Shown here one piece after another: positions 16,586 through 24,897 of a stretch of 64,000 nucleotides of DNA. This stretch comes from Lysobacter sp. MMG2 (GTDB lineage: Bacteria; Pseudomonadota; Gammaproteobacteria; Xanthomonadales; Xanthomonadaceae). The position numbers and the translations under genes were made by a program. The first letter of the stretch is position 1. Every line of letters begins with the position of its first letter. The notes beneath the pieces are model-generated. The model did not search any database. It was not told the DNA's origin and worked only from the letters and a program-made list of their open reading frames with translations. The stretch is from the NCBI RefSeq assembly GCF_016735495.2, contig NZ_JAERQY020000006.1, positions 62,001-126,000 of the forward strand, in the 5' to 3' direction.

Positions 16586-17272
16586 TCAAAACTCCAGATC
16601 CAACGCCGCGCACAGGTAATCGACGAACCGCGCCATTCCGCCCAGATCCGTCTCCAGTGTCTTGAGCAAGCGCGGGCCCGTCATCGTCGCATCCTCGATC
16701 ACCCGATAGGCCACGAAGTTCTTGCGCTTGAGATCGTCGGCGAACTGGAAATCGTCCGGGAACCCGCGCGGCATGCGCGTGAGCACTTCGCTGTCGTCCA
16801 GATCGAAACGGCGGCGGAACTTCGCATCGTGCGCGGCGGCCTTCCAGCTGCCGGGGTTGTCGAGGATGAACTGGCGCACGCGTCGCAGCGTCGCGGGCTC
16901 CGGATGCCACAGCCCCGCACCGACGAAGCAGTTGCCCGGCTGGATCTGCACGTAGAACGAAGGTGCTTCCACCTGACGCCCGCGCTCGTGGAACAGACGC
17001 GCGCCCTGCCAGGTCTTGTACGGCGTCTTGTCGTTGGCGAAGCGCGTGTCGCGCTGGATGCGGAACAACGAACCGCCCACGCCCTTGGGCTCGGAGCGGT
17101 AATGCGGGGCCACGCCGGCCAGCACGGGCTGCAGGTCGGTCAGCAGCCGCTGGAACGGTTCGCGCAGGTGCGCGTCGTAGTCGGCCTTGTGCGCCTGGAA
17201 CCAGGTGCGGTCGTTGTGGCGGGCGATGCCGCGCAGGAACTTGAAACTTGCGTCGGTGAAGTAGGTGGCCAT
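16586..17272 (-). CDS. DUF2461 family protein
   Basis: 228 residues, soluble. Recognised by the DUF2461 pattern: N-terminal FTDASFKFLRGIARHNDRTW, central FRIQRDTRFANDKTPYKTWQGA (about 68-90), and FYVQIQPGNCFVGAGLWHPEP (about 105-125). The molecular function of the family is not established. The ATG at 17272 has AGGAGA about 10 nt upstream on the minus strand. Longer frames extend through the flanking repeat and are rejected. The gene lies alone between two direct copies of a dispersed repeat, downstream of sbcB and convergent with cfa. Confidence 0.88.
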   Translation of the reverse strand: MATYFTDASFKFLRGIARHNDRTWFQAHKADYDAHLREPFQRLLTDLQPVLAGVAPHYRSEPKGVGGSLFRIQRDTRFANDKTPYKTWQGARLFHERGRQVEAPSFYVQIQPGNCFVGAGLWHPEPATLRRVRQFILDNPGSWKAAAHDAKFRRRFDLDDSEVLTRMPRGFPDDFQFADDLKRKNFVAYRVIEDATMTGPRLLKTLETDLGGMARFVDYLCAALDLEF

Positions 17273-17297
17273 GTTTGTCTCAATTCTCCTGTTTCTG

Positions 17298-17416
17298 CTC
17301 CTCCCCCTGCTTGCAGGGGGAGGTTGGGAGGGGGTGTGAGGCGCGCCAGCGCCGAGCTCGCCGCGCCGCGGCTTCGCAACCCCTCCCCAACCCTCCTCTG
17401 CCAAGCAGGGGAGGGG
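17298..17416. repeat. Dispersed ~85-bp repeat, right copy
   Basis: Same first ~80 bp as 16481-16563, then a different end, AACCCCTCCCCAACCC...GCAGGGGAGGGG, so its two outer arms pair (CTCCCCCTGCTTGC with GCAAGCAGGGGAGG-like). It lies directly after the sbcB stop and before the DUF2461 start. Confidence 0.8.
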
Positions 17417-17424
17417 TATCACCG

Positions 17425-18867
17425 TCACTCCAGACTTGCCGCGATCTCACCGCCCCACGCCTCAAGCCGGTCGAGCAATACCTGCTTGCCCGTATCCTCC
17501 GCGTGCACGACGCGCAGCGCGGCGATCTCCTGCGCATAGCGCGCGAAGCTGTACTCCGAGGCGCCCGATTCCTCGCACAGCCGCCAGCGGCGGTAGTCGT
17601 TCCAGCGCGTCCATTCCTCGGACGTCAGCGTTTCGGGCCAGTTGCGCGCGCGATACCGGAACAGCAATTCGGGCAGGCGCGCATCGCGGAACGGAAACTC
17701 CGCCAGCCCCAACGCTTCCGGCGGCGTCGTGCGCACCTGCGGAAACAGGCGCTTGTCGCCGTCGCCGATGAAACCGTCGTAAAGCGAGGCGTCGACATCG
17801 GACACCGTGCGCTCGCGTTCGACCGCGAACACCTGCCGCACCTTCTCCACCAGCGCAGGGCCCGCCTCGCGGATCTGCGCGGCGCGCGCCTCGATCACCG
17901 CCGGGTCGATGCACAGGCGCTCGAACTCGGGCGCGCGCAGGTGATCCCACGACACCAGCGCGGGACAGCGGTTGGTGTGCACTTCCTTCAGGGCGACGCG
18001 CGATTCGCCCTCGGGCAGATCGACGGCCCGCACGTACAGGCGCTCGGCGATCCCTTCGGCACCCAGTTCCAGCAGCGCCGATGGATCCTGCTCCAGATCG
18101 AACACGATCACGCGACTGTCGATGCGCGGATGCCGCGCGATCGGCAGCACCGGCGCCGCGCACAGCCGGTTCGCCGGGAAACGCTGCGACACATGCAGCA
18201 CCGGCTTCATCGCGACCACGTCCAGCAGGCTCGCGGCATAGCGCTTGTCGCGCAGGCGCAGTGCGTAGTCCCACAGTTTCGGTTGCGCGGTCTTGAGCTT
18301 GCGCGCCAGGCCGATCAGGGCGCGCACGTCGGAGAGCGCTTCGTGTGCGTCACCGATGCGCACCTCGTTGGCTTCGGCCAGGTGCTCCAGCTTGAACGAC
18401 GTCGCACCGTCCTCGCGCTTGGGCCACCAGATGCCGTCGGGACGGATCGCGTGCGCCAGTCGCAGCACGTCGAGCAGGTCCCAGCGCGAGTTTCCGCCGC
18501 GCCACTCGCGCTCGTAGGCGTCGAAGAAGTTGCGGAACAGACCGTGACGTACGAACTCGTCGTCGAACCGCAGCGAGTTGTAGCCCAGCGAGCAGGTTTC
18601 CGGCCGCGCCATCTCCTCGAAGATCAGCGCGAACGCCGCCGCCTCGCTCATGCCTTCGCGCTGCGCGTGCTGCGGCGAAATGCCCGTCACCATCGTCGCG
18701 CCGGGCGAGGGCAGCAGATCGTCGGCCGGGCGCACGAAAACGCTGATGGGCTCTTCGATCTGGTTCAACTCCGCGTCCGTCCGGATCGCGGCGAACTGCG
18801 CGATCCGTGTCGTGCGCGGATCGGAGCCGAAGGTTTCCAGGTCGTAGAAGAGGAAGCTGGCCGCCAC
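17425..18867 (-). CDS. sbcB: Exodeoxyribonuclease I
   Basis: 480 residues, the usual length of ExoI, a 3'-5' single-strand DNA exonuclease in recombination and mismatch repair. The DEDD nuclease domain opens FYDLETFGSDP (Asp9, Glu11) and includes GYNSLRFDDEFVRHGLF and DAHEALSDVRAL for the later acidic/His ligands. The SH3-like and helical C-terminal domains follow (NRCPALVSWDHLR..., LFRYRARNWPETL). It begins 1 bp after the kmo stop, so it sits at the end of the kynurenine transcript even though it is a repair gene. Confidence 0.95.
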   Translation of the reverse strand: MAASFLFYDLETFGSDPRTTRIAQFAAIRTDAELNQIEEPISVFVRPADDLLPSPGATMVTGISPQHAQREGMSEAAAFALIFEEMARPETCSLGYNSLRFDDEFVRHGLFRNFFDAYEREWRGGNSRWDLLDVLRLAHAIRPDGIWWPKREDGATSFKLEHLAEANEVRIGDAHEALSDVRALIGLARKLKTAQPKLWDYALRLRDKRYAASLLDVVAMKPVLHVSQRFPANRLCAAPVLPIARHPRIDSRVIVFDLEQDPSALLELGAEGIAERLYVRAVDLPEGESRVALKEVHTNRCPALVSWDHLRAPEFERLCIDPAVIEARAAQIREAGPALVEKVRQVFAVERERTVSDVDASLYDGFIGDGDKRLFPQVRTTPPEALGLAEFPFRDARLPELLFRYRARNWPETLTSEEWTRWNDYRRWRLCEESGASEYSFARYAQEIAALRVVHAEDTGKQVLLDRLEAWGGEIAASLE

Positions 18868-18868
18868 G

Positions 18869-20233
18869 TCAGGCGTCCGCAGGCAACGGCGATAGGCGCA
18901 CGCGCACGGTCTCGTCGACGGCGGCCCAGTCGAGCGTGTCGAGCGAGTGGTGACCGCGTGTCAGCTCGACCAGCAACTCGCGCTGCTGGCGACCGCGTTC
19001 GAACGCCGTCGCGTACGGCAGGCGCTGGAACGTCACCATCGAATAGCGCGGCACGAAGCGATCGGGATGACGTTCGGCCAGCTTGCGTTCGAGCGCGCGC
19101 TGAAGGAGATAGTCGTCGTCGTCCACGCGGTCGCGCAACTCCAGGTAGTTCTCCAGCGCCATCTGCTGGATCGCACGCGCGTTGGGCAGGCGTTCGGCCT
19201 GGAACGCAGCGAACGCGGCGGCGCGGTCCGGCTGCGCATCGAGGTGTTCGGCCAGGGCGACGCAGTCCTCGAATGCGCAATTCATGCCTTGTCCGTGGAA
19301 CGGCACCATCGCGTGCGCGGCGTCGCCGACGAGCACGGCGCGATCGTCCAGGTGCCAGTGGTCGAGGTAAAGCGTGGCGAGCAGGCCGGCGGGATTGCGT
19401 TCGAAATCCTGCTCCAGCCGCGGAATCAGCGGCAGCGCGTCGGCGAAAACGCGTTCGAACAGGGCACGCGCGTCGTTGCCGTCGCGCACGGTGGCGAAGC
19501 TCGGATCGCCCTCGTTCGGAAGGAACAGGGTGACGGTGAACGTGCGCTCGTCGTTGGGCAGTGCGATGCACATGTAGCGCCCGCGCGGCCAGATGTGCAG
19601 CGCGTTGGGCTCGATGCTGAAGCTGCCGTCGGGCGCGGGCGGGATCTCCAGTTCCTTGTAGGAATGGCCGAGGAACTCCGTGCGTTCGCCCAGTTCCATC
19701 CCGTCCTTCATCGCCGCACGCAGCGACGATCCCGCGCCGTCGGCACCGACCAGCGATTCGAAGGCGACCTGGTGCGCGCTGCCGTCGCGCGGGTCTGTGA
19801 AGGTGGCGATGCGCGCGTCGAAATCGACGCCGCTCAGGCCGCGGTCGAAGTGCAGGCGCGCACCGGCGCGTTCGGCGATGTCGAGCAGCACGACGTTGAG
19901 TTCGCCGCGATGCACCGACCAGATCACCTCGCTGTCGTCGCGGCCGTAACGTTGCAGATCGGTGCGCCCGTCGAGGAAGTGCACCATGCGCCCACGCATC
20001 ATCACCGCGTGCTTCATGACCGCCTCGTCGGCGCCGGCCAGGCGCAGCGCATGACGTCCGCGCTCGGCGAGCGCCAGGTTGATCGAGCGCCCGCCGCCAT
20101 AGCCCTGCACGCGCGGATCGCCGCGCTTCTCGTACACGTCCACGCGCCAGCCCCGCTGCGCCAGCAGCGTCGCGAGCACCGCGCCGGCCAGGCCGGCGCC
20201 GATGAGGGTGATGTGGCGGTCCTGTTGGGTCAT
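18869..20233 (-). CDS. kmo: Kynurenine 3-monooxygenase
   Basis: 454-residue FAD-dependent aromatic hydroxylase converting L-kynurenine to 3-hydroxykynurenine with NADPH and O2. The FAD-binding beta-alpha-beta at the N-terminus is LIGAGLAGAVLATLLAQRG. The substrate-region sequence GYGGGRSINLALAERGRHAL (about 48-67) is diagnostic of KMO. The second FAD motif is AVLVGDAAHAMVPFHGQGMN (about 300-320). A hydrophobic C-terminal anchor like that of eukaryotic KMO is absent. It is 18 bp after kynU and 1 bp before sbcB, in one operon. Confidence 0.95.
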   Translation of the reverse strand: MTQQDRHITLIGAGLAGAVLATLLAQRGWRVDVYEKRGDPRVQGYGGGRSINLALAERGRHALRLAGADEAVMKHAVMMRGRMVHFLDGRTDLQRYGRDDSEVIWSVHRGELNVVLLDIAERAGARLHFDRGLSGVDFDARIATFTDPRDGSAHQVAFESLVGADGAGSSLRAAMKDGMELGERTEFLGHSYKELEIPPAPDGSFSIEPNALHIWPRGRYMCIALPNDERTFTVTLFLPNEGDPSFATVRDGNDARALFERVFADALPLIPRLEQDFERNPAGLLATLYLDHWHLDDRAVLVGDAAHAMVPFHGQGMNCAFEDCVALAEHLDAQPDRAAAFAAFQAERLPNARAIQQMALENYLELRDRVDDDDYLLQRALERKLAERHPDRFVPRYSMVTFQRLPYATAFERGRQQRELLVELTRGHHSLDTLDWAAVDETVRVRLSPLPADA

Positions 20234-20251
20234 CGGTTCGATCCTGTGGAA

Positions 20252-21541
20252 TCAGATGGCATCGCGCCAGGCTTCGACCGCACGCACGAAGCGCAGCACA
20301 TCGGCATGCGTGTTGTAGAGCGGCGCCGGCGAGATACGGATCACGTCCGGTTCGCGCCAGTCGCCCAGCACGCCGCGTGTGGCCAGGTCGTCGAAGAGTG
20401 CGCGCCCCGCGTCGCGGCCGGTAAGACCGCGGCCGCCGATCACGCGCAGCGACAGCTGGCAGCCACGCTGGGCCGGGTCGGGCGGCGTGACGATCTGCAA
20501 CGCGCCGTCCAGGCGCTGGCGGATCAACGCTTCGAGGTAGCCGGTGAGCTTGAGCGACTTCGCGCGCAGCGCCGGCATGCCGGCGGCGTCGAACAGCTCC
20601 AGCGAGGCGCGCAGCGGTGCCATGCCGAGGATCGGCGGATTGCTCAGCTGCCAGCCGTCCGCGCCGGGCGTGGGTACGAAATGCGGGCCCATGCGGAAAC
20701 GCGTGCCCTGTTCATGCCCCCACCAACCGGCGAAGCGCGGGCGGTCGCTGTGCGCATGGCGTTCGTGCACGAAGCAACCCGCGACCGCGCCCGGGCCGCT
20801 GTTGAGGTATTTGTAGTGGCACCACACGGCGAAGTCGACGCCGCTGTCGTGCAACGCGAGTTGGAGATTGCCCACGCCGTGCGCGAGATCGAAGCCGCAG
20901 ATCGCGCCCTGGTCGTGCGCCAGCTTTGCGATGCGCGCCAGGTCGAAGGCCTGCCCGGTGCGGTACTGCACGCCCGGCCACAACACGAGCGCCAGGCGAG
21001 ATCCGTGCTGCGCGATCGCGCGTTCCAGCGCCGCCATCGACGTCGTGCCCTCCGCGCCGTCGGGCTGCACTTCGATCAGGTCGGTCGCCGGATCGAAACC
21101 GTGGAACGCGATCTGCGATTCCACCGCATAGCGGTCCGACGGGAACGCGCCGGCTTCGATGAGGATGGCGGGGCGTTCGCGCGTCGGGCGGTAGAAGCTG
21201 ACCATCATCAGGTGCAGGTTCACCGTGAGCGTGTTCATCGCCACGACTTCCAGCGGCTTGGCGCCGACGAGGCGCGCCAGCGATTCGCGAACGAGCTGGT
21301 GGTAGTCCAGCCACTGCGCCTGCCCGGTGAAATGGCCTTCCACCGCTTCGGCGGCCCACTTGTCCAGCACCTCGTGCACATGCGCGCGCGCGCCGCGCGG
21401 CTGCAGACCCAGCGAGTTGCCGACGAAGTACGCCTGGTCGGCGCCGTCGTGCTGCGGAATCAGGAACTGCGAGCGCAGGTCGCGCAACGGGTCGGCGGCG
21501 TCCTGGGCGAGTGCGTAATCGTCGGAATACAGGTCGGTCAT
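20252..21541 (-). CDS. kynU: Kynureninase
   Basis: 429-residue PLP enzyme cleaving (3-hydroxy)kynurenine to (3-hydroxy)anthranilate and alanine. Recognisable parts are FLIPQHDGADQAYFVGNSLGLQ at the start (contacts PLP), DLAHGVGNLQLALHD (the Asp that binds the pyridine N), and WCHYKYLNSGPGAVAGCFVHE, whose Lys is the Schiff-base residue. Length is normal. It follows the tautomerase gene after 3 bp and precedes kmo by 18 bp. Confidence 0.96.
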   Translation of the reverse strand: MTDLYSDDYALAQDAADPLRDLRSQFLIPQHDGADQAYFVGNSLGLQPRGARAHVHEVLDKWAAEAVEGHFTGQAQWLDYHQLVRESLARLVGAKPLEVVAMNTLTVNLHLMMVSFYRPTRERPAILIEAGAFPSDRYAVESQIAFHGFDPATDLIEVQPDGAEGTTSMAALERAIAQHGSRLALVLWPGVQYRTGQAFDLARIAKLAHDQGAICGFDLAHGVGNLQLALHDSGVDFAVWCHYKYLNSGPGAVAGCFVHERHAHSDRPRFAGWWGHEQGTRFRMGPHFVPTPGADGWQLSNPPILGMAPLRASLELFDAAGMPALRAKSLKLTGYLEALIRQRLDGALQIVTPPDPAQRGCQLSLRVIGGRGLTGRDAGRALFDDLATRGVLGDWREPDVIRISPAPLYNTHADVLRFVRAVEAWRDAI

Positions 21542-21544
21542 GGT

Positions 21545-21913
21545 TCAGTCGGATTGCGCGTCGAACACGCGTTTGGAATAGCTGCGCGCGTCCATCTCGT
21601 CGACTTCGACGCAGAGTTGGGTGTGGGGATGGCGGTATGGGAGCGTCGCCTGCAGCGCATCGAGGACGAGCGCAGACAGCGCCGCGCGCGTGTCCGCATC
21701 GCGACCGGGCAGGATCCGCAGCTGCGCATGCACGAAGCCGCGTGCGTCCTCGGCGATGCCGACGCGGTAATGGTCCAGGCGCAACGCGCGGCTCTTGATC
21801 GCGGCTTCGTCGAAATGCCCGCTGTCCGCGAGGCGGTGGTTGATCTCGCGCAGCGCCGCATCGGGATCGAAGCCATCGACGTTCGCGGTGTAGTGCAGGG
21901 TCAGGTGCGGCAT
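21545..21913 (-). CDS. 5-carboxymethyl-2-hydroxymuconate isomerase (HpaF/CHMI-like) tautomerase
   Basis: 122 residues of the tautomerase superfamily. The N-terminus is MPHLTLHYTANV, so after Met removal Pro1 is the catalytic base as in CHMI and 4-oxalocrotonate tautomerase. Further family segments are FDEAAIKSRALRLDHYRVG and FVHAQLRILPGRD. CHMI normally acts in homoprotocatechuate degradation, but no other hpa gene is here. It is packed with 3-bp gaps between the ACMS decarboxylase and kynureninase genes, so a role in isomerising the 2-oxo-dienoic acid made from 2-aminomuconate is plausible (inference). Confidence 0.85.
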   Translation of the reverse strand: MPHLTLHYTANVDGFDPDAALREINHRLADSGHFDEAAIKSRALRLDHYRVGIAEDARGFVHAQLRILPGRDADTRAALSALVLDALQATLPYRHPHTQLCVEVDEMDARSYSKRVFDAQSD

Positions 21914-21916
21914 GGC

Positions 21917-22927
21917 TCAGGCGAAGCGCGACATCGACAGGCCCAGCCATTCCAGCGCGGTGCCGTGGTACAGGCGCGCCTGCTCGGCTTCGCTCAACTG
22001 CAACGCCGCGATGCCGGCGCCCGGTTCCTGTTCGCCCAGCGGGAACGGATAGTCGGTGCCGAGCATGACGCGGTCCACGCCGCAGGTGTCGAGCAGATAA
22101 CGCAACGCGCGCGGGTCGGCGACCCACGAGTCGAAGAACAGCTGGTTGAGGTACTCGCGCGGATTGCGCGGGTTGTCGGTGGCGACCAGGTCCGGCCGCA
22201 TGTTGAAGCCGTGTTCGATGCGGCCGATGGTGTACGGGAAGCTGCCGCCGCCGTGCGCCATGCAGACCTTCAGGTCGGGCACGCGCTCCAGCACGCCGCC
22301 GAAGATGAGGCAGCACGCCGCGCGCGATTGTTCGGCCGGCATGCCCACGAGCCACGGCAGCCAGTACTTGGGCATCGTCGCCGCGCCCATCATGTCCCAC
22401 GGATGCACGAGGATCGCCGCGCCCAGTTCGCCGGCGGCCTGGAAGAAATCGAACAGCTCCGGCGCGTCGAGGTTCCAGTCGTTGATGTGGCTGCCGATCT
22501 GCACGCCCTGCAGACCGAGCTGGTCCATGCAGCGTTCCAGCTCCTGGATCGCAAGGCGCGGCGACTGCATCGGCACCGTGCCGATGCCGGCGTAATGACG
22601 CGGATACTCGCGGCAGGCCTCGGCCATATGTTCGTTGAGCGCCTGGTGGAGTTCCAGCGCGTGGTGCGGCTTGGCCCAGTAGCTGAACATCACCGGCACG
22701 GTGCTGATCACCTGCACCTGCACGCCGAAGCGCGCGTAATCGTCGATGCGTTCCTGCGGGTCCCAGGTCTTGGACCAGATCTCGCGGAAGAACTTGCCGT
22801 CCTTGTAGATCCGATGGCGCCCGTCGTCGGTGTGGTGGATCACCGGGAAGCGGTCGTCCCCGTACTTGCGCGCCAGGTTGGGCCAGTCGCGCGGCATGTA
22901 GTGGGCGTGGGTGTCGATCTTCAGCAT
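21917..22927 (-). CDS. 2-amino-3-carboxymuconate-6-semialdehyde decarboxylase (ACMSD)
   Basis: 336-residue amidohydrolase-fold, Zn-dependent non-oxidative decarboxylase. It takes the dioxygenase product ACMS to 2-aminomuconate semialdehyde, diverting it from quinolinate. Metal ligands: DTHAHY (His7, His9), the VHPWDMMG His, and the late Asp in MLGTDYPFPLGE. GIGTVPMQSP and VCMAHGGGSFPYTIGRIEHG are typical for ACMSD. It is the first gene of the kmo-side block, 161 bp from the PLD gene of the stress module. Older annotation would call it simply an amidohydrolase. Confidence 0.93.
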   Translation of the reverse strand: MLKIDTHAHYMPRDWPNLARKYGDDRFPVIHHTDDGRHRIYKDGKFFREIWSKTWDPQERIDDYARFGVQVQVISTVPVMFSYWAKPHHALELHQALNEHMAEACREYPRHYAGIGTVPMQSPRLAIQELERCMDQLGLQGVQIGSHINDWNLDAPELFDFFQAAGELGAAILVHPWDMMGAATMPKYWLPWLVGMPAEQSRAACCLIFGGVLERVPDLKVCMAHGGGSFPYTIGRIEHGFNMRPDLVATDNPRNPREYLNQLFFDSWVADPRALRYLLDTCGVDRVMLGTDYPFPLGEQEPGAGIAALQLSEAEQARLYHGTALEWLGLSMSRFA

Positions 22928-23088
22928 GAACGTCCGAGGGCGTGTCGGGCCCGGCGCCGGCCGGGCGGTACGGCCATACGATACCCGACTCGCCGTGGGC
23001 GTATGGTGCTGCGAATTCCCTCTCCGCCGGGAGAGGGGGCTCGCGCGCGCCGGCCCTGGGGCGGAAACGACGAGCCCGGACCTCGGGA
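22928..23088. other. Left junction of the membrane-stress module
   Basis: 161 bp between ACMSD and the PLD-like gene. It contains a 7-bp inverted repeat (CCATACG at 22974-22980, CGTATGG at 23000-23006) that could be an operator for the ACMSD-kynU-kmo block, and a palindromic repeat CCCTCTCC-GCCG-GGAGAGGG at 23018-23037 that may end the stress-module transcript. Confidence 0.5.
23018..23037. repeat. Dispersed CCCTCTCC palindrome
   Basis: CCCTCTCCGCCGGGAGAGGG, a near-perfect hairpin of the same family as 3606-3629, 36384-36407 and 44955-44978. It is placed behind the last gene of the stress module. Confidence 0.65.
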
Positions 23089-23784
23089 TTACGGCGCCAG
23101 GGCCGGAAACCGCTCCCACATCTGCTCGAACTGCCCGTCGAAGCAGCGCACCAGGTACGGATCGCGGCTGACCACGAGGTTCTCGTGGTTGGAGCTGCTG
23201 GCGCTGCGCGTCCAGTTGAAGCTGCCGTTGGCGATCAGCGCGCCATCGAACACCGCGAACTTGTGGTGCATGTGGAACGGCGTGTCGTCGAGCCGCACCC
23301 CGATGCCGTCCGCGGCGAGCCGGGCGATGTCGCTGCCGTCGTCGTGGCGCTTGTCGTTGTCGCTGACGATGCGCACGCGCACGCCACGCGCGTGCGCCGC
23401 GGCGAGCTCGTCGGACAGGCGATCGTCGGCGATGGTGAACACGCACACGTCGATCGACGTGCGGCTGTTCCGGCACAGCTCGCGCAGCTTGTGCAGGCAG
23501 CTGTCGCCCGGCGTGAAGAAGGCGGTGGTGTCGGCCGCGGCCGGGAGCGCCGAGAGATCCAGCGTCTTGACCACCTGTTCGAGCCAGCGCAGCACGGCGA
23601 GTGCATCCACGGTGCCGGCGGCCAGCAGCTCGCGCGCCATGTCGAAGGCGCGGTTGCGCAGGTAGCGGATGCGGTCGGCGTCGATGCGTGCGCCGAGCTC
23701 GCGCAGTTCGAAACGCTCGCGATTGTCGAGGTTGAGGTCGGTGGCGCCGTCGCGCAGCGCCTGGTCGAGGCTTGTGAAATCCAT
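23089..23784 (-). CDS. Phospholipase D-like domain protein
   Basis: 231 residues. A helical N-terminal third (1-85) precedes one PLD/nuclease-like half-domain with a single HKD motif, HMHHKFAVFDGALIANGSFN (about 172-191: HxKx4D then GSxN), followed by WTRSASSSNHENLVV. With one motif it would need to dimerise, like Nuc-type endonucleases and MitoPLD, so it could cut phosphodiesters in DNA or lipid. No signal peptide. Six bp after telA, it is the last gene of the stress module. Substrate not known. Confidence 0.85.
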   Translation of the reverse strand: MDFTSLDQALRDGATDLNLDNRERFELRELGARIDADRIRYLRNRAFDMARELLAAGTVDALAVLRWLEQVVKTLDLSALPAAADTTAFFTPGDSCLHKLRELCRNSRTSIDVCVFTIADDRLSDELAAAHARGVRVRIVSDNDKRHDDGSDIARLAADGIGVRLDDTPFHMHHKFAVFDGALIANGSFNWTRSASSSNHENLVVSRDPYLVRCFDGQFEQMWERFPALAP

Positions 23785-23790
23785 GCCGCT

Positions 23791-24897
23791 TCAGCCGGCC
23801 GTTTCGATGGTCGGCGCCGACAGGCGCTTCTGCACGTCCTCGCGCATCTTCGCCAGTTCGGTCTCGGCCTGGCGGCGCTTCTCGATGCCTTCGCGATGGA
23901 TCGCCCGCACATCCTCGACGGTCTGGATGAGCTGGTCGTGCACGTACTGCAACGTTTCCATGTCGATCACGCCGCGCTGGTTGGCCTTGGCCGTGGCCAC
24001 CGAGTTCTCGTGCAGCAGGCGCGCGTTGTTGCGCATCATCTCGTTGGTCGCATCGTCGATGGCGGTGGCGAGTTCGACGGCGTTCTTCTGCTCTTCCAGC
24101 GAGAGCTGGATGGCGAAGCTGCGCTTCCACGCCGGGATGGTGATGTCGCGCACCGCGCCGAATTTCTCGATCAGCAGGATCGCGTTGGCCTGGATGATGC
24201 GGATGGTCGGCAGCGACTGGTCGGCCGCGTGCTGCAGCAGGGCGAGGTCGCCGACGCGCTTGTCCAGCAGGCGCATCGCGTTGTCCAGCTCGGAACGGCG
24301 CGTGCGCGACTGCGGATCTTCCAGTCCGTCGAGCGTGCGGCGCTCGCGATCGAGCTCGCCCATGCGCAGGCGACCCGCGCCGACGTGGATGCCGAGTTCG
24401 CGACGCTCCTCCAGCACGATCTCGTGCATGCGGTCGAAATCCTTGACGCGCTTGCGCAGGTCGTCCTGCTGGCGTGAGACGTCGCGCATCAGGTGCTCGA
24501 TCTGCGAATTGGTACTGCTGAACTTCTGCACCAGTTCGCCCTTGGACGCGCGCATGCGGTCGATCAGCGGGCCGACCACGGGCAGGCGCGAGCGTGCGCC
24601 GAGCTTCTGCAGGTTCAGCGTGCGGGCGATGCGCACGACTTCGCCGAGCGTCGCGCCGGTGGCGTCGAGGTCGCGGTTGCGCACCTGGTCGAGCAACTGG
24701 CTGGAGAATTCGGTGGTCTTGTTCGCCGCGTCCTTGCCGAAGCCCATCAGCTGCGCGGGCGCGATGTCCTGCGCGGCGCGGGCGACTTCGTGGATGCGCG
24801 CCGTGTCCGCCGTCGACAGGCCGAGCGCGGTGAGCGCGGCCTCGTCCAGCACGGTCTCCACGGGCAGGGCGGCGGCGTTCTGCGTGATCTGGTTCAT
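23791..24897 (-). CDS. telA: TelA family toxic-anion resistance protein
   Basis: 368 residues, largely alpha-helical. TelA core segments include GFGKDAANKTTEFSSQLLDQ, LPVVGPLIDRMRASKGELVQ, DFDRMHEIVLEERRELGIHV and ANAILLIEKFGAVRDITIPAWK, then a long coiled-coil end. TelA is named from plasmid tellurite resistance. Its biochemical role is unknown and the family is common in Ter-type and membrane-stress clusters. The start at 24897 overlaps the stop of the upstream gene (ATGA). The six-bp gap to the PLD gene supports joint transcription. Confidence 0.92.
   Translation of the reverse strand: MNQITQNAAALPVETVLDEAALTALGLSTADTARIHEVARAAQDIAPAQLMGFGKDAANKTTEFSSQLLDQVRNRDLDATGATLGEVVRIARTLNLQKLGARSRLPVVGPLIDRMRASKGELVQKFSSTNSQIEHLMRDVSRQQDDLRKRVKDFDRMHEIVLEERRELGIHVGAGRLRMGELDRERRTLDGLEDPQSRTRRSELDNAMRLLDKRVGDLALLQHAADQSLPTIRIIQANAILLIEKFGAVRDITIPAWKRSFAIQLSLEEQKNAVELATAIDDATNEMMRNNARLLHENSVATAKANQRGVIDMETLQYVHDQLIQTVEDVRAIHREGIEKRRQAETELAKMREDVQKRLSAPTIETAG

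Noticed and set aside
18947-23665. 1572-codon plus-strand open frame over kmo-kynU-ACMSD-PLD
   Set aside because: It is antisense to five well-recognised genes and is open only because of GC-rich third positions. Arg/His/Ala-rich nonsense composition, no ribosome binding site.
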